From Saprospiraceae bacterium (GTDB taxonomy: Bacteria; Bacteroidota; Bacteroidia; Chitinophagales; Saprospiraceae), in NCBI GenBank assembly GCA_019694295.1, contig JAIBCG010000017.1, forward strand, positions 1 to 48,805: a DNA stretch of 48,805 bases, given 5' to 3'. The first letter of the stretch is position 1. Every line of letters begins with the position of its first letter. Of this stretch, positions 35,492-44,128 are shown in pieces. A program made the position numbers and the translations under genes. The notes under the pieces were generated by a model. The model saw only the letters and a program-made list of their open reading frames with translations, searched no databases and was not told the DNA's origin.

Positions 35492-35510
35492 GATCAAGAT
35501 TGTTTGACAC

Positions 35511-37391
35511 ATGAAATTTAATTGCTTATTTTGGGTTATTTTGACAGCTTGTGTGTCTTGCAATGACCATTCAATTCATGTTAAAAAATCGAACTCTGCC
35601 TCAGAAATAACCATTAATCAGGCATATCAGCAAATGGTATTGAGAAACGATTTACCTGCTGACAGTATGGAGTATTATTTTCGTAGCCTTGAAAATATGA
35701 CAACCGATATTCCACAACAGTTAGCAATCAAGAATCTGTGCAGGGGCGCATATTTCCGCAAAAAAGCTTCATTTGAGCTTGCTATTTCATATTTGAACAG
35801 TACACTCGGCTACCTGTCTTCAAATGACAGCCTCACTTCAGAAGCATTGCTCGGATTGGGTATTTGCTACAAACATTTAGGTGATTTTCCAAAAGCCCTT
35901 AGTTATTTCCAAAAAAGTGTACAGATTAGTGAAAACAACAAAGATAAGCACGGGCTTGCAAGCACTTTTGCCGCCATGGCACAAATGTATTTTGAAAAAA
36001 ATGACATTAAACGATCAAGAGAGTTCATAAGTAAAGTTTTCGAGCTGTACAACAATCACCAAACAGGTGTAGCATATTTCATAGCATTGCATACACTCGC
36101 CAATATTGAAGGGCAGAGCAATAATTTTGCAAAAGCACTGGAAATAGATAAACAAGGCATAGAACTCGCCATCAAATATGGCAACGATGCTGTTAAGGTT
36201 TCTTTTCAGGACAACATGGCGCGGTGCTATCTTTACGGATACCAGGATTACGAAAAAGCACTTTATTACTTCAACAAAAACCTTAAAATTGATAAAAAAC
36301 TAAACAACCCCAACTGGATAGCCGATACATATATCAATCTGGCAGAAGTAGAAACAGCAAGAAAAGATTTTCGAAGTGCCGAAAAATCCCTGAAACAGGC
36401 AATTGACATCTCATTACAGAGTAAGCAGTTTATCAATATTTCAAAAGCATACAAGGCTCTCAGCGAACTGTATAAAACCCAAGGTAGGTACGACAAAGCA
36501 CTCAGTGCAAACGAAGCATATACCAAACATTACCAGAATGTGATTAATGAAAAAAGTGAACAGGCCTTCGCACAATACAATTTACTGTTCGAAACAGAAA
36601 AGAAAGAAAAAGAAATAGCAGAAACCAAACTCAAATCAAAACAGAAGAATATTTGGCTAATATTGCTGACAGGTGGGTTGCTGATAGGAATGGTCATTTA
36701 CCGGGCACAAAGAAACAAATCAAAACACAAACAACACCAGCTACTTTTAGAAAACAGACTGCTACAAGAGGAAGCACAAATACAAATGCAACAACAACGC
36801 CTGGAGATATCAAGAGATCTGCACGACAGCCTGGGGTCGCAACTTACACTGATGAATACTGTGTTGGACAGCATCAAAGCAGATAGCCGGCTCGATGAAA
36901 AAACAAATAGCAAAATAAGAAAACTATCAGACTTCTCTGAAGATTCTATATCCGAACTCAAAAGTGTGCTTTGGGTACTCAATACCAACGAAATACGGAT
37001 GAAAGACCTTAAATACAAACTGTTAAATCTTATAAAAAATGCCGGAGAAGCCAAGGAAGATATGCAGTTTCTGTTAAATATGAATGTAAATGAAAATAAA
37101 CCCCTGTCGGGAAAACAAGCTATAAATATTTTTAGGGTAGTGCAGGAAATCGTCAACAATGCTATCAAATACTCAGAGGCTGAAGTAATAAAAATCAACC
37201 TGTTTGAAGAAAACAATGCTCTATGCCTGAATATTTCCGACAATGGTAATGGCTTTGATCTGGAGACTGAAAAATCCAAATCATTCGGGCTTAATAATAT
37301 CCAATACCGCATAGAAGAAATAGGAGGTTTCGTAAAAATTTCTTCATCTGGTGGCACAACTTTTAACATTCAAATACCATTAAAATCATGA
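35511..37391 (+). CDS. TPR sensor histidine kinase (HisKA_3/NarX-type)
   Basis: A 626-residue kinase. A signal-like N-terminus with LTAC (Cys14) suggests lipidation or cleavage. Residues about 50-350 are tetratricopeptide repeats (EALLGLGICYKHLGDFPKAL, TYINLAEVETARKDFRSAEK). A membrane helix follows at about 380-397, then a coiled coil, the dimerisation motif EISRDLHDSLGSQLTLM with His438, and an ATPase domain with VQEIVNNAIKYSEAE and DNGNGFD. The sensor TPRs would face the periplasm. It overlaps the LuxR-type regulator gene by 4 bp, which is its cognate partner. Confidence 0.91.
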   Translation: MKFNCLFWVILTACVSCNDHSIHVKKSNSASEITINQAYQQMVLRNDLPADSMEYYFRSLENMTTDIPQQLAIKNLCRGAYFRKKASFELAISYLNSTLGYLSSNDSLTSEALLGLGICYKHLGDFPKALSYFQKSVQISENNKDKHGLASTFAAMAQMYFEKNDIKRSREFISKVFELYNNHQTGVAYFIALHTLANIEGQSNNFAKALEIDKQGIELAIKYGNDAVKVSFQDNMARCYLYGYQDYEKALYYFNKNLKIDKKLNNPNWIADTYINLAEVETARKDFRSAEKSLKQAIDISLQSKQFINISKAYKALSELYKTQGRYDKALSANEAYTKHYQNVINEKSEQAFAQYNLLFETEKKEKEIAETKLKSKQKNIWLILLTGGLLIGMVIYRAQRNKSKHKQHQLLLENRLLQEEAQIQMQQQRLEISRDLHDSLGSQLTLMNTVLDSIKADSRLDEKTNSKIRKLSDFSEDSISELKSVLWVLNTNEIRMKDLKYKLLNLIKNAGEAKEDMQFLLNMNVNENKPLSGKQAINIFRVVQEIVNNAIKYSEAEVIKINLFEENNALCLNISDNGNGFDLETEKSKSFGLNNIQYRIEEIGGFVKISSSGGTTFNIQIPLKS

Positions 37392-38035
37392 TTCGGATTG
37401 GACTTGTAGAAGATAAGCCTTTTTCTTTAAAAGCTTTGGAAGAAAAGCTAAGCAGATATAATGATTTGCATATAGTATTTACGGCAAAAAACGGCTTCGA
37501 TGCTATTGCCAAACTCGCTGACCACAAAGAAACCGATCTGATACTTATGGACATCGAAATGCCCGACATGAACGGTATAGAAGCAACCGGCATCATCAAA
37601 CAACAATACAAAAACATCAAAATAGTGATGATAACCATCTATGATGACGACAATTACATCTTTGATGCCATACAAGCCGGAGCCGACAGTTATATTCTTA
37701 AAGAAACCAAAGCCGAAAAAATATATGAAACCATTCAGGATACACTCAATGGCGGAGCAGTCATGTCACCATCAATAGCGGTAAAAGCATTGCAACTGCT
37801 GAAAATTAACGGAAATGTACGAAGTGACGATACCACTCCTGAAATCATTCTGTCAGACCGTGAAACTGAAATACTGGAACAACTTGCCAAAGGCCTAACC
37901 AATAAGCGAATTGCCGAAATCCTGTTCATCTCACCTTTTACAGTCAAGCGACATATAGAAAACATCTACCAGAAACTACAGGCTCACAACAGAATAGAGC
38001 TCCTTGATAAAGCCAGGAAAAATAATCTGCTTTAA
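37388..38035 (+). CDS. LuxR/NarL-family response regulator
   Basis: A 215-residue regulator. The receiver domain has acidic residues in GLVEDKP, phospho-acceptor Asp55 in LILMDIEMPDMNG and Lys in ILKETKAEK. The C-terminal helix-turn-helix reads LSDRETEILEQLAKGLTNKR, then ISPFTVKRHIENIYQKL. It is translated in coupling with the TPR kinase (ATGA overlap). Targets are unknown. Directly after its stop lies an 18-bp match to the left end of the 6.1-kb repeat element. Confidence 0.94.
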   Translation: MIRIGLVEDKPFSLKALEEKLSRYNDLHIVFTAKNGFDAIAKLADHKETDLILMDIEMPDMNGIEATGIIKQQYKNIKIVMITIYDDDNYIFDAIQAGADSYILKETKAEKIYETIQDTLNGGAVMSPSIAVKALQLLKINGNVRSDDTTPEIILSDRETEILEQLAKGLTNKRIAEILFISPFTVKRHIENIYQKLQAHNRIELLDKARKNNLL

Positions 38036-38045
38036 ACCCGGATAA
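38028..38045. repeat. Short relic matching the end of the interspersed repeat
   Basis: TGCTTTAAACCCGGATAA matches 6134-6151 in 17 of 18 bases. It overlaps the stop codon of the response regulator. Similarity fades quickly to the right, so this is at most a solo end and could be chance. Confidence 0.3.
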
Positions 38046-38107
38046 CAATTGACAGCCTGACAGCAGAGTATTACATTTTATTTCACTTACAAAAAATACA
38101 ATGCCCC

Positions 38108-39871
38108 TTACTCTTGTATTTTTACTTGCAGGCTCAACTCTACCAACTGATCTGTATCAATAGCAGATGGTGCATCTATCATCATGTCTTTGCCCTGATT
38201 GTTCTTAGGAAATGCAATGAAATCGCGTATGTTGTTGACGCCGTTCATGACAGCACAAAGCCTGTCGAATCCAAAGGCAATACCACCATGCGGCGGCGCT
38301 CCATACTCGAATGCACCCATCAAGAAACCAAATTGTTCTTCAGCCTTCTCAGGTGTAAAGCCAAGGAGTTTAAAGTTAAGTGCCTGCAAGGCCCGATCAT
38401 GTATTCTTATTGAGCCTCCTCCTATCTCTACACCATTTATGACAAGGTCATAAGCATCTGCTCTCAAGGCTTTCAGTGCTTCGTGTTCGCCGCTTTCCAT
38501 TTTGGTTATGTCTTCTTTCTTCGGTGAGGTGAACGGATGGTGCATGGCATAAAATCGGCTGGTATCTTCGTCCCATTCGAGCAATGGAAAATCGACAACC
38601 CATAATGGTTTGAAAGTCTTTGCATTCCGCAACCCAAGTCTCGAACCCATCTCCAGACGAAGTTCTCCAAGCTGTTTTCTTACCTTGTCAATGTCACCGG
38701 AGAGTACCAGTATCATATCACCGGCTTTGGCCGAACATCTGCCTGCTACTTCTGCCAGATCTTCCTGCGAATAAAACTTATCAACAGATGATTTGTAGCT
38801 GCCATCTTCTTCACACCTAATATATACCAATCCTTTTGCTCCTATCTGTGGCCTCTTGACCCATTCTGTCAGTTCGTCTATCTGTTTGCGGCTGTAGCCG
38901 GCTGCACCTGTTGCACAAATACCAATAATCAACTCCGCCGCATCGAATATCTGGAAACCCTTGTCTTTTACAAGATCATTCAATTCACAAAATGGCATTC
39001 CGAACCTCAGATCCGGCTTGTCACTTCCGTACAGACGCATAGCATCATCGTATTTCATTCTTTCGAATTCGCCCAGGTCAACATCAAGGGTTGATTTAAA
39101 AATATGTCTGGTAAGGCCTTCGAAAGTATTAAGTATGTCTTCCTGTGTAACAAAAGACATTTCGCAGTCTATCTGAGTAAACTCCGGCTGACGGTCGGCT
39201 CGCAGGTCTTCATCTCTGAAACATTTCACTATCTGAAAATACCGGTCAAATCCGGATACCATAAGTAGTTGCTTGAATGTCTGTGGCGATTGTGGCAATG
39301 CATAGAACTGTCCTTTGTTCATCCTGCTTGGCACCACAAAGTCGCGTGCGCCTTCAGGTGTACTTTTGATGAGGACAGGTGTTTCTACTTCTACAAAATC
39401 CTGCTGCGCAAGAAACTTTCGGCATTCTATGGCAAGTTTTGATCTGAAAAACAGGTTTTGCTGCACATTTGGCCTTCTAAGGTCGAGGTAGCGGTATCGC
39501 ATTCGCAGGTCGTCACCACCGTCTGTTTCTTCTTCGATGGTAAAGGGAGGTACCTTTGACGCATTGAGCAGTTCAAGACGGCTTACGTGTATTTCGATGT
39601 CACCTGTTGGCCTGTTGGCATTTTTACTGCTGCGTTCGCGTACCGTTCCACTCACTTTGATGACATATTCGCGGCCGAGTTTTCTTGCCTCTTGACACAG
39701 TCCTGCATTTTCATCCATATTGAATGTCAGCTGTGTTATCCCATAACGGTCTCTCAGGTCTATGAAAGTAAGCCCACCAAGGTCGCGGCTTGTAGCAACC
39801 CAGCCACTCAGAATAATTTCTTTTCCCACATCTGAAATTCTCAGTTCTCCACAATTATGCGTACGGTACAT
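38108..39871 (-). CDS. aspS: Aspartate--tRNA ligase
   Basis: A bacterial-type class IIb synthetase of 587 residues. The N-terminal OB-fold contains [20 protein letters not shown]. Motif 2 is [18 protein letters not shown], a GAD insertion follows, and motif 3 is [16 protein letters not shown]. It charges tRNA-Asp. With asnS also present, it is likely specific for Asp. A -7 box TATCTTTG on the minus strand (39915-39908) lies 37 bp upstream of the start codon. Confidence 0.97.
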   Translation of the reverse strand: MYRTHNCGELRISDVGKEIILSGWVATSRDLGGLTFIDLRDRYGITQLTFNMDENAGLCQEARKLGREYVIKVSGTVRERSSKNANRPTGDIEIHVSRLELLNASKVPPFTIEEETDGGDDLRMRYRYLDLRRPNVQQNLFFRSKLAIECRKFLAQQDFVEVETPVLIKSTPEGARDFVVPSRMNKGQFYALPQSPQTFKQLLMVSGFDRYFQIVKCFRDEDLRADRQPEFTQIDCEMSFVTQEDILNTFEGLTRHIFKSTLDVDLGEFERMKYDDAMRLYGSDKPDLRFGMPFCELNDLVKDKGFQIFDAAELIIGICATGAAGYSRKQIDELTEWVKRPQIGAKGLVYIRCEEDGSYKSSVDKFYSQEDLAEVAGRCSAKAGDMILVLSGDIDKVRKQLGELRLEMGSRLGLRNAKTFKPLWVVDFPLLEWDEDTSRFYAMHHPFTSPKKEDITKMESGEHEALKALRADAYDLVINGVEIGGGSIRIHDRALQALNFKLLGFTPEKAEEQFGFLMGAFEYGAPPHGGIAFGFDRLCAVMNGVNNIRDFIAFPKNNQGKDMMIDAPSAIDTDQLVELSLQVKIQE

Positions 39872-39907
39872 ATCTTTTTATTTGTTATTTTTAATGAAAT
39901 ATGGTTG

Positions 39908-39915
39908 CAAAGATA
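39908..39915 (-). promoter_or_regulatory. -7 element of the aspS promoter
   Basis: Minus-strand TATCTTTG matches TAnnTTTG and sits 37 bp before the aspS ATG. No clear TTG lies 17-23 bp upstream. Confidence 0.4.
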
Positions 39916-39995
39916 AACATTGATTTACATGAAAATCTATTCTTATTCTTTGCTTGGTTTTTAAAATGCTTAACTTGGTGTCAAATTTTAATAAA

Positions 39996-41393
39996 ATGAG
40001 AAAAATGCTCCTCTTTTTTACTTTGTTTTTCAGCCTGCAATCTTATACGTTAGTTTGTCAGGAAGGGTCTGAAGATCAGGATGCCTTTTTTATTAAAAAT
40101 TTATATACCACTGCTCTCGGGCAAGACCTATCATACGACTGGCTTGCAGGTCTTACCTCGCAGTGTGCCGGCCGCCTGGCAGGCTCAGCCCAGTCAGAGA
40201 AAGCCATACGTTACACCAAGGCCATACTTGATACGCTCGGCCTCAGCAAGACCTGGTTACAGCCATGCATTGTTCCGGTATGGGAGCGTGGCGATAAAGA
40301 ACAGGTCAAAATCATGACTTCAAGCCGGGTAACAAACAGAGAACTGAATGCACTTGCACTCGGTTTTTCGGGTGCTTCTCCGGTACAAGGTATCACGGCA
40401 GAGGTGGTAGAACTACACAGCATCGAAGAGACAGAAAAACTTGGCCGCAAAGGACTGGAAGGTAAAATTGCATTCTTCAACCGACCATTTGACAGGACGA
40501 TGCTTCACACCTTCCGCGGGTATGGCTCTGCAGTGGATCAGCGTGTGTACGGCCCTGCGAAGGCAGCCGAATACGGAGCTGTAGCTGCACTCGTCCGGTC
40601 TATGACACCGAATATCGATGATGTACCTCATACCGGCGTAACAGTATTCAAAGACAGTAGCAAAACCATCCCGGCCATTGCCATCGCCACCAAAGATGCC
40701 GATTTGCTATCCGATTTGCTACAATCAGGACCCGTTAGAGTGTCTGTAAAGACCAATTGCCGAACATTGCCCGACAAGGGCTCTTATAATGTAATCGGTG
40801 AGATAAAAGGCTCAAAATACCCGGATGAAGTGATAGTAGTAGGCGGCCACCTTGACTCTTGGGACATCTGCCAGGGTGCGCACGATGACGGTGCCGGATG
40901 TGTCCAGTCGATGGAGGTACTGCAGTTATTACTCAAAACTGGCTATCAGCCTCAGCGTACCATACGTTGTGTATTATTTATGAATGAAGAAAGCGGTTCA
41001 GGTGGCGCTAAAGCCTACGCAGAGGAAGCAAAGAAAAGTAACGAAAAACAATACGCCGCCATAGAAACAGACGCAGGCGGATTCACACCAAGAGGCATAT
41101 CATGTGAAGGCGAAGAAAGCACCTTCATCGAAAGGTTCAAGAAAGTACACGCCTGGAACGATTATTTCGAACCCTATGACATCAGGATTACAAAAGGCGG
41201 ATCGGGTGCTGATGTCGGCCACCTGAAACCATTTGGTACATTCCTTATGGGCCTCAGACCCGACTCTCAACGATATTTCGATATACACCATGCTGTGACA
41301 GATACCATTGATAAAGTCAACAGGAGAGAGCTTGCCTTAGGCTCGGCTACCATGGCATCCATCATTTATCTCATCGACAAATACGGATTATAA
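39996..41393 (+). CDS. M28 family zinc metallopeptidase
   Basis: A secreted aminopeptidase-like enzyme of 465 residues. A signal peptide (MRKMLLFFTLFFSLQ onward) precedes an N-terminal domain containing a PA-like insert. The M28 catalytic core has all the usual zinc ligands and bases: GGHLDSWD (His285), HDDGAG (Asp297), MNEESGSGG (Glu331/332), ETDAGG (Asp359) and IHHAVTDT (His432). I chose the ATG at 39996 because it starts a good signal peptide; upstream in-frame starts at 39954 and 39966 would add a polar leader. hpt starts 1 bp after its stop, an odd pairing of a periplasmic peptidase and a cytosolic salvage enzyme. Confidence 0.92.
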   Translation: MRKMLLFFTLFFSLQSYTLVCQEGSEDQDAFFIKNLYTTALGQDLSYDWLAGLTSQCAGRLAGSAQSEKAIRYTKAILDTLGLSKTWLQPCIVPVWERGDKEQVKIMTSSRVTNRELNALALGFSGASPVQGITAEVVELHSIEETEKLGRKGLEGKIAFFNRPFDRTMLHTFRGYGSAVDQRVYGPAKAAEYGAVAALVRSMTPNIDDVPHTGVTVFKDSSKTIPAIAIATKDADLLSDLLQSGPVRVSVKTNCRTLPDKGSYNVIGEIKGSKYPDEVIVVGGHLDSWDICQGAHDDGAGCVQSMEVLQLLLKTGYQPQRTIRCVLFMNEESGSGGAKAYAEEAKKSNEKQYAAIETDAGGFTPRGISCEGEESTFIERFKKVHAWNDYFEPYDIRITKGGSGADVGHLKPFGTFLMGLRPDSQRYFDIHHAVTDTIDKVNRRELALGSATMASIIYLIDKYGL

Positions 41394-41394
41394 T

Positions 41395-41940
41395 ATGTCA
41401 GCAAGCGAAACAGTTCGGATAGATGATCTGAGTTTTATCCAATTCATTCCTGCAGAGCAGATAGCGCAAAGAGTAGCCGCAATGGCACTTGACATTGACA
41501 AAAAACTACTTGGTAAAGAACCTGTATTTCTGGGCATACTCAATGGCTGTTTTATTTTTATGGCCGACCTGGTAAGACATTGTAACTGCGAACACGAGGT
41601 AAAATTTATCAAATTAAGTTCGTATGAAGGTACCGGCTCTACAGGTAAAGTAATATCAGAAGGTAAGCTGAGCGAATCACTCAAAGGCCGACATGTGTTA
41701 CTTGTTGAAGATATCATAGATTCAGGCCTGACCATAAAGTGGATAACCGAAAAACTCCAATCACTCGGTGTTGCATCCATTACTGTTGCTACCTTGTTAC
41801 TCAAGCCTGATGCCATAGAATACCCTGTACAGATAGATTATGTCGGATTTGAGATTCCTAACAATTTTGTAGTAGGTTATGGTCTTGATTATAACGGCAA
41901 GGGCCGCAATCTAAAGAGTATTTATACATTGGTAGAATAG
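41395..41940 (+). CDS. hpt: Hypoxanthine phosphoribosyltransferase
   Basis: A purine salvage enzyme of 181 residues, the normal length. The PRPP loop is LLVEDIIDSGLT, preceded by FLGILNGCFIFMADLVR and followed by VDYVGFEIPNNFVVGYGLDY with the purine-contact Asp. It makes IMP or GMP from hypoxanthine or guanine in the cytoplasm. It starts 1 bp after the peptidase stop and is probably co-transcribed with it. Confidence 0.94.
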   Translation: MSASETVRIDDLSFIQFIPAEQIAQRVAAMALDIDKKLLGKEPVFLGILNGCFIFMADLVRHCNCEHEVKFIKLSSYEGTGSTGKVISEGKLSESLKGRHVLLVEDIIDSGLTIKWITEKLQSLGVASITVATLLLKPDAIEYPVQIDYVGFEIPNNFVVGYGLDYNGKGRNLKSIYTLVE

Positions 41941-42011
41941 TAAAATGAAATTCAGAAAGAAATTTGTGTAAAAAAATTTGTTTCCCTCTTTACACATTCA
42001 AAAAAATCACT

Positions 42012-42019
42012 TATCTTTG
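42012..42019 (+). promoter_or_regulatory. -7 element of the tRNA-Gln promoter
   Basis: TATCTTTG matches TAnnTTTG and lies 17 bp before the tRNA-Gln 5' end. No TTG is present at the right distance. Confidence 0.45.
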
Positions 42020-42036
42020 CATCGCTTTTTGCAAAT

Positions 42037-42110
42037 TGGTCTATGGTGTAACGGTAGCACAACTGATTTTGGTTCAGTTAGTTGAGGTTCGAATCCTTGT
42101 AGACCAACCA
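42037..42110 (+). tRNA. tRNA-Gln (TTG), CCA encoded
   Basis: Acceptor TGGTCTA pairs with TAGACCA, then discriminator A and an encoded CCA at 42108-42110. The anticodon stem AACTG/CAGTT closes loop ATTTTGG with anticodon TTG, and the T-arm loop is TTCGAAT. The other two tRNAs of the window lack encoded CCA. Confidence 0.95.
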
Positions 42111-42141
42111 AGCCTTACTTATTATGAGTGAGGCTTTTTTT
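42111..42141 (+). terminator. Terminator after tRNA-Gln
   Basis: AGCCTTACT at 42111-42119 pairs with AGTGAGGCT at 42127-42135 (one G-T pair), followed by six T. It begins directly at the end of the encoded CCA. Confidence 0.85.
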
Positions 42142-42168
42142 ATTTAATTAAAATTTTTATTATTTTTT

Positions 42169-42200
42169 TTTGGTAAAATAAAAATAATAAAATACCTTTG
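42169..42200 (+). promoter_or_regulatory. Orphan consensus promoter
   Basis: TTTG at 42169-42172, a 20-bp spacer and TACCTTTG at 42193-42200 match the Bacteroidota consensus fully. No ORF lies downstream on this strand, only a structured stretch ending in a terminator. Confidence 0.65.
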
Positions 42201-42204
42201 AGTG

Positions 42205-42320
42205 TCTTTACAATGAAAGGCTCCTCCCAAGAGCTTAAGATAACCGAGAAAACCAAATTTACCTTTTTACAGCCGATTTATAATAACAACTGAAGCCACA
42301 AAGGCTTTGTGTTATTTTTT
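42205..42320 (+). ncRNA. Candidate small RNA
   Basis: About 115 nt between a consensus promoter (42169-42200) and a Rho-independent-like terminator: AAGCC (42293-42297) pairs with GGCTT (42303-42307) and is followed by TGTGTTATTTTTT. Near the 5' end, AGGCTC (42218-42223) pairs with GAGCTT (42231-42236) and exposes a CTCCCAA loop, a C-rich loop type used by some regulatory RNAs to bind purine-rich mRNA. It contains no plausible ORF. I cannot match it to a named RNA family. The boundaries are predictions. Confidence 0.45.
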
Positions 42321-42408
42321 ATACTTGAATATTTGTCCGTTCTATTGAATGGAGATAGACATATCTATTATTTATTTTCAAACAATAGATAATCCCGTGG
42401 ACGCAGGA

Positions 42409-42440
42409 GTCAGGTCGGCATAGCTGGTCTGGCTTTTTTT
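42409..42440 (+). terminator. Plus-strand terminator overlapping the 3' end of the YkgJ-family gene
   Basis: GTCAGGTCGG at 42409-42418 pairs with CTGGTCTGGC at 42424-42433 (with several G-T pairs) around CATAG, followed by seven T. The U-run is on the plus strand, so it ends a plus-strand transcript. It may end a second small RNA starting near 42341, where TTTG-N18-AATATTTG (42306-42335) looks like a promoter. Confidence 0.6.
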
Positions 42441-42948
42441 ATTTCCTGGCTATCAGAGATTCTACTTCTCTGATGATTTCATATACAGCCGGGCACACCA
42501 ATGAATTTTTGTAGGTGAGTTCGAGGATTTCACGCATATTCTTTCTGTCCGTATGCGGATATTCATGGCAAGCCTTCGGGCGATGTTCGTATATGCTGCA
42601 AGTATTATCGTCATTCAGGAACACACAAGGTGTCTGTTGAAAAACATAGTCTTCATCTTCATCAATACGCAGATATTTCACTACAAAATCGCCGGGTTTC
42701 ATACGCAGGTGAGCAGCCATTCGGTCTATATCCTTATTGGTTATTATCGGACTGGAGGTCTTGCAGCAATTGGCACATTCCAGACAATCCGTCCCGGCAA
42801 ATACTTTTTCATGGGCAGCCATAAAATTTCGATCCAGAATTTCCGGACGGATTCCACGCATTGCCTTCAAAATCTTTTGTGTTGATTTGCGCTCCTTCTT
42901 TGCCCGGGCAAGCGTTTCTCTTACTTTGTCGGATTGTTTGTGACCCAT
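42439..42948 (-). CDS. YkgJ family cysteine cluster protein
   Basis: A 169-residue cytosolic protein with the YkgJ (CxxCxxCC) cluster: GTDCLECANCCKTSSP, then TPCVFLNDDNTCSIYEHRP, then KACHEYP and a late Cys. The eight or so cysteines probably bind zinc or an Fe-S cluster. The N-terminal 40 residues are basic and helical. Function in this family is unknown. It is transcribed alone, downstream of the ATP synthase terminator. Confidence 0.87.
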   Translation of the reverse strand: MGHKQSDKVRETLARAKKERKSTQKILKAMRGIRPEILDRNFMAAHEKVFAGTDCLECANCCKTSSPIITNKDIDRMAAHLRMKPGDFVVKYLRIDEDEDYVFQQTPCVFLNDDNTCSIYEHRPKACHEYPHTDRKNMREILELTYKNSLVCPAVYEIIREVESLIARK

Positions 42949-43154
42949 CAGCCTGATATATAATTCAAAATAAAATATTGATAAATCAAATTAATTCTTC
43001 CTATAATTATTAGAAACACTTCATTTTACTTTAAAACAAATAAATAAATCAAGCTGTTGGTGAATTTATTTGCTCAGGGCTGCTGTACACCCATGACAGA
43101 AGGTTTATGCAGTGTTTCCGCATTCCCGAGTGAGCGGGGTGTCGGATAGTTTAT

Positions 43155-43192
43155 AAAAAAATAGCCTTACATTACTGCAAGGCTATTTTTTT
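43155..43192. terminator. Bidirectional terminator at the end of the atp operon
   Basis: AAAAAAATAGCCTT at 43155-43168 pairs perfectly with AAGGCTATTTTTTT at 43179-43192 around a 10-nt loop. It lies 15 bp past atpG on the minus strand. Confidence 0.9.
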
Positions 43193-43206
43193 ATAGAATC
43201 CGTTTA

Positions 43207-44097
43207 TCAACCTTCGAGTGCAGCAGCTCCCGCTACTATCTCTAATAATTCTTTCGTAATACTTTCCTGTCTCGCCTTGTTGTAGTTGATTTTTAACGCT
43301 TTCAACAGCTCTTCTGCGTTTTCTGTTGCTTTATCCATCGAAGTCATCCTGGCACCATGCTCACTGGCATGCGTATCGAGGAGGTACTTGTGGAACTGTA
43401 GCTGAAGTATATTAGGAATGAGTGTTTCGAGTAATGTGTCCTGGTCGGGTTCGAAAATATAATCGGCCTTTACCTTCTTCTGTGTGGTTTCGTCCTGCTT
43501 AGGTATCGGCAAGAACTGCTCTACTTCTGCAAACTGCATGGCTGCATTCTTAAACCGACTGTAGGCAACTGCTACCTCGTCGTATTCTTTTCCGGCGAAC
43601 AAACCCATTATCTTACCAGATACACTTGCAACATTCTCAAACGCAAGGTTCATAAACAAATCGACACTCTCAGTATTGAAATGTGCCTTCGGATATCGCC
43701 TCTTCAACCCGTCAAATCCTTTCTTACCGATACAAAGAATAGAGAGATTACCGTCTTTATATACTTGCGAATATTTCCCTTCGATACTGGCAACGGCGGC
43801 TTTAACGACGTTGGTATTGAAAGCACCACAAAGTCCTCTTGAAGAAGTGACTACCACCAGCATCACTTTTTTGACATCCCGCTCCTGATTATATACAAGT
43901 GTAGAACCTCCATCAGTGTTGGCTGCGATGTTTTTCATCATACGGTTAAGTCTGTCGGCATAAGGGCGTATCTGGGTAATAGCCTGCTGTGCTTTTCTAA
44001 ACTTCGCAGCAGACACCATCTTCATCGCCTTGGTAATCTGTTGTGTAGAGATTACCGACTTGATCCTGTCTCTTACTTCCTTTAAGTTTGCTCCCAT
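43207..44097 (-). CDS. atpG: F1Fo ATP synthase gamma subunit
   Basis: The central rotor shaft of F1, 296 residues. The N-terminal helix has ANLKEVRDRIKSVISTQQIT, then KAMKMVSAAKFRKAQ. VVTSSRGLCGAFNTN lies in the middle and a long C-terminal helix ends with ITKELLEIVAGAAALEG. It is the last gene of this operon, 31 bp after atpA. Confidence 0.97.
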   Translation of the reverse strand: MGANLKEVRDRIKSVISTQQITKAMKMVSAAKFRKAQQAITQIRPYADRLNRMMKNIAANTDGGSTLVYNQERDVKKVMLVVVTSSRGLCGAFNTNVVKAAVASIEGKYSQVYKDGNLSILCIGKKGFDGLKRRYPKAHFNTESVDLFMNLAFENVASVSGKIMGLFAGKEYDEVAVAYSRFKNAAMQFAEVEQFLPIPKQDETTQKKVKADYIFEPDQDTLLETLIPNILQLQFHKYLLDTHASEHGARMTSMDKATENAEELLKALKINYNKARQESITKELLEIVAGAAALEG

Positions 44098-44128
44098 AAT
44101 TTATGAGCTTTCGATGCTTTTAATTGAA

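Noticed and set aside
42405-42440. GTCAGGTC, which resembles part of the SRP RNA consensus
   Set aside because: The GGAAG/AGCA apical motif of SRP RNA is absent; the segment is better read as a terminator hairpin.
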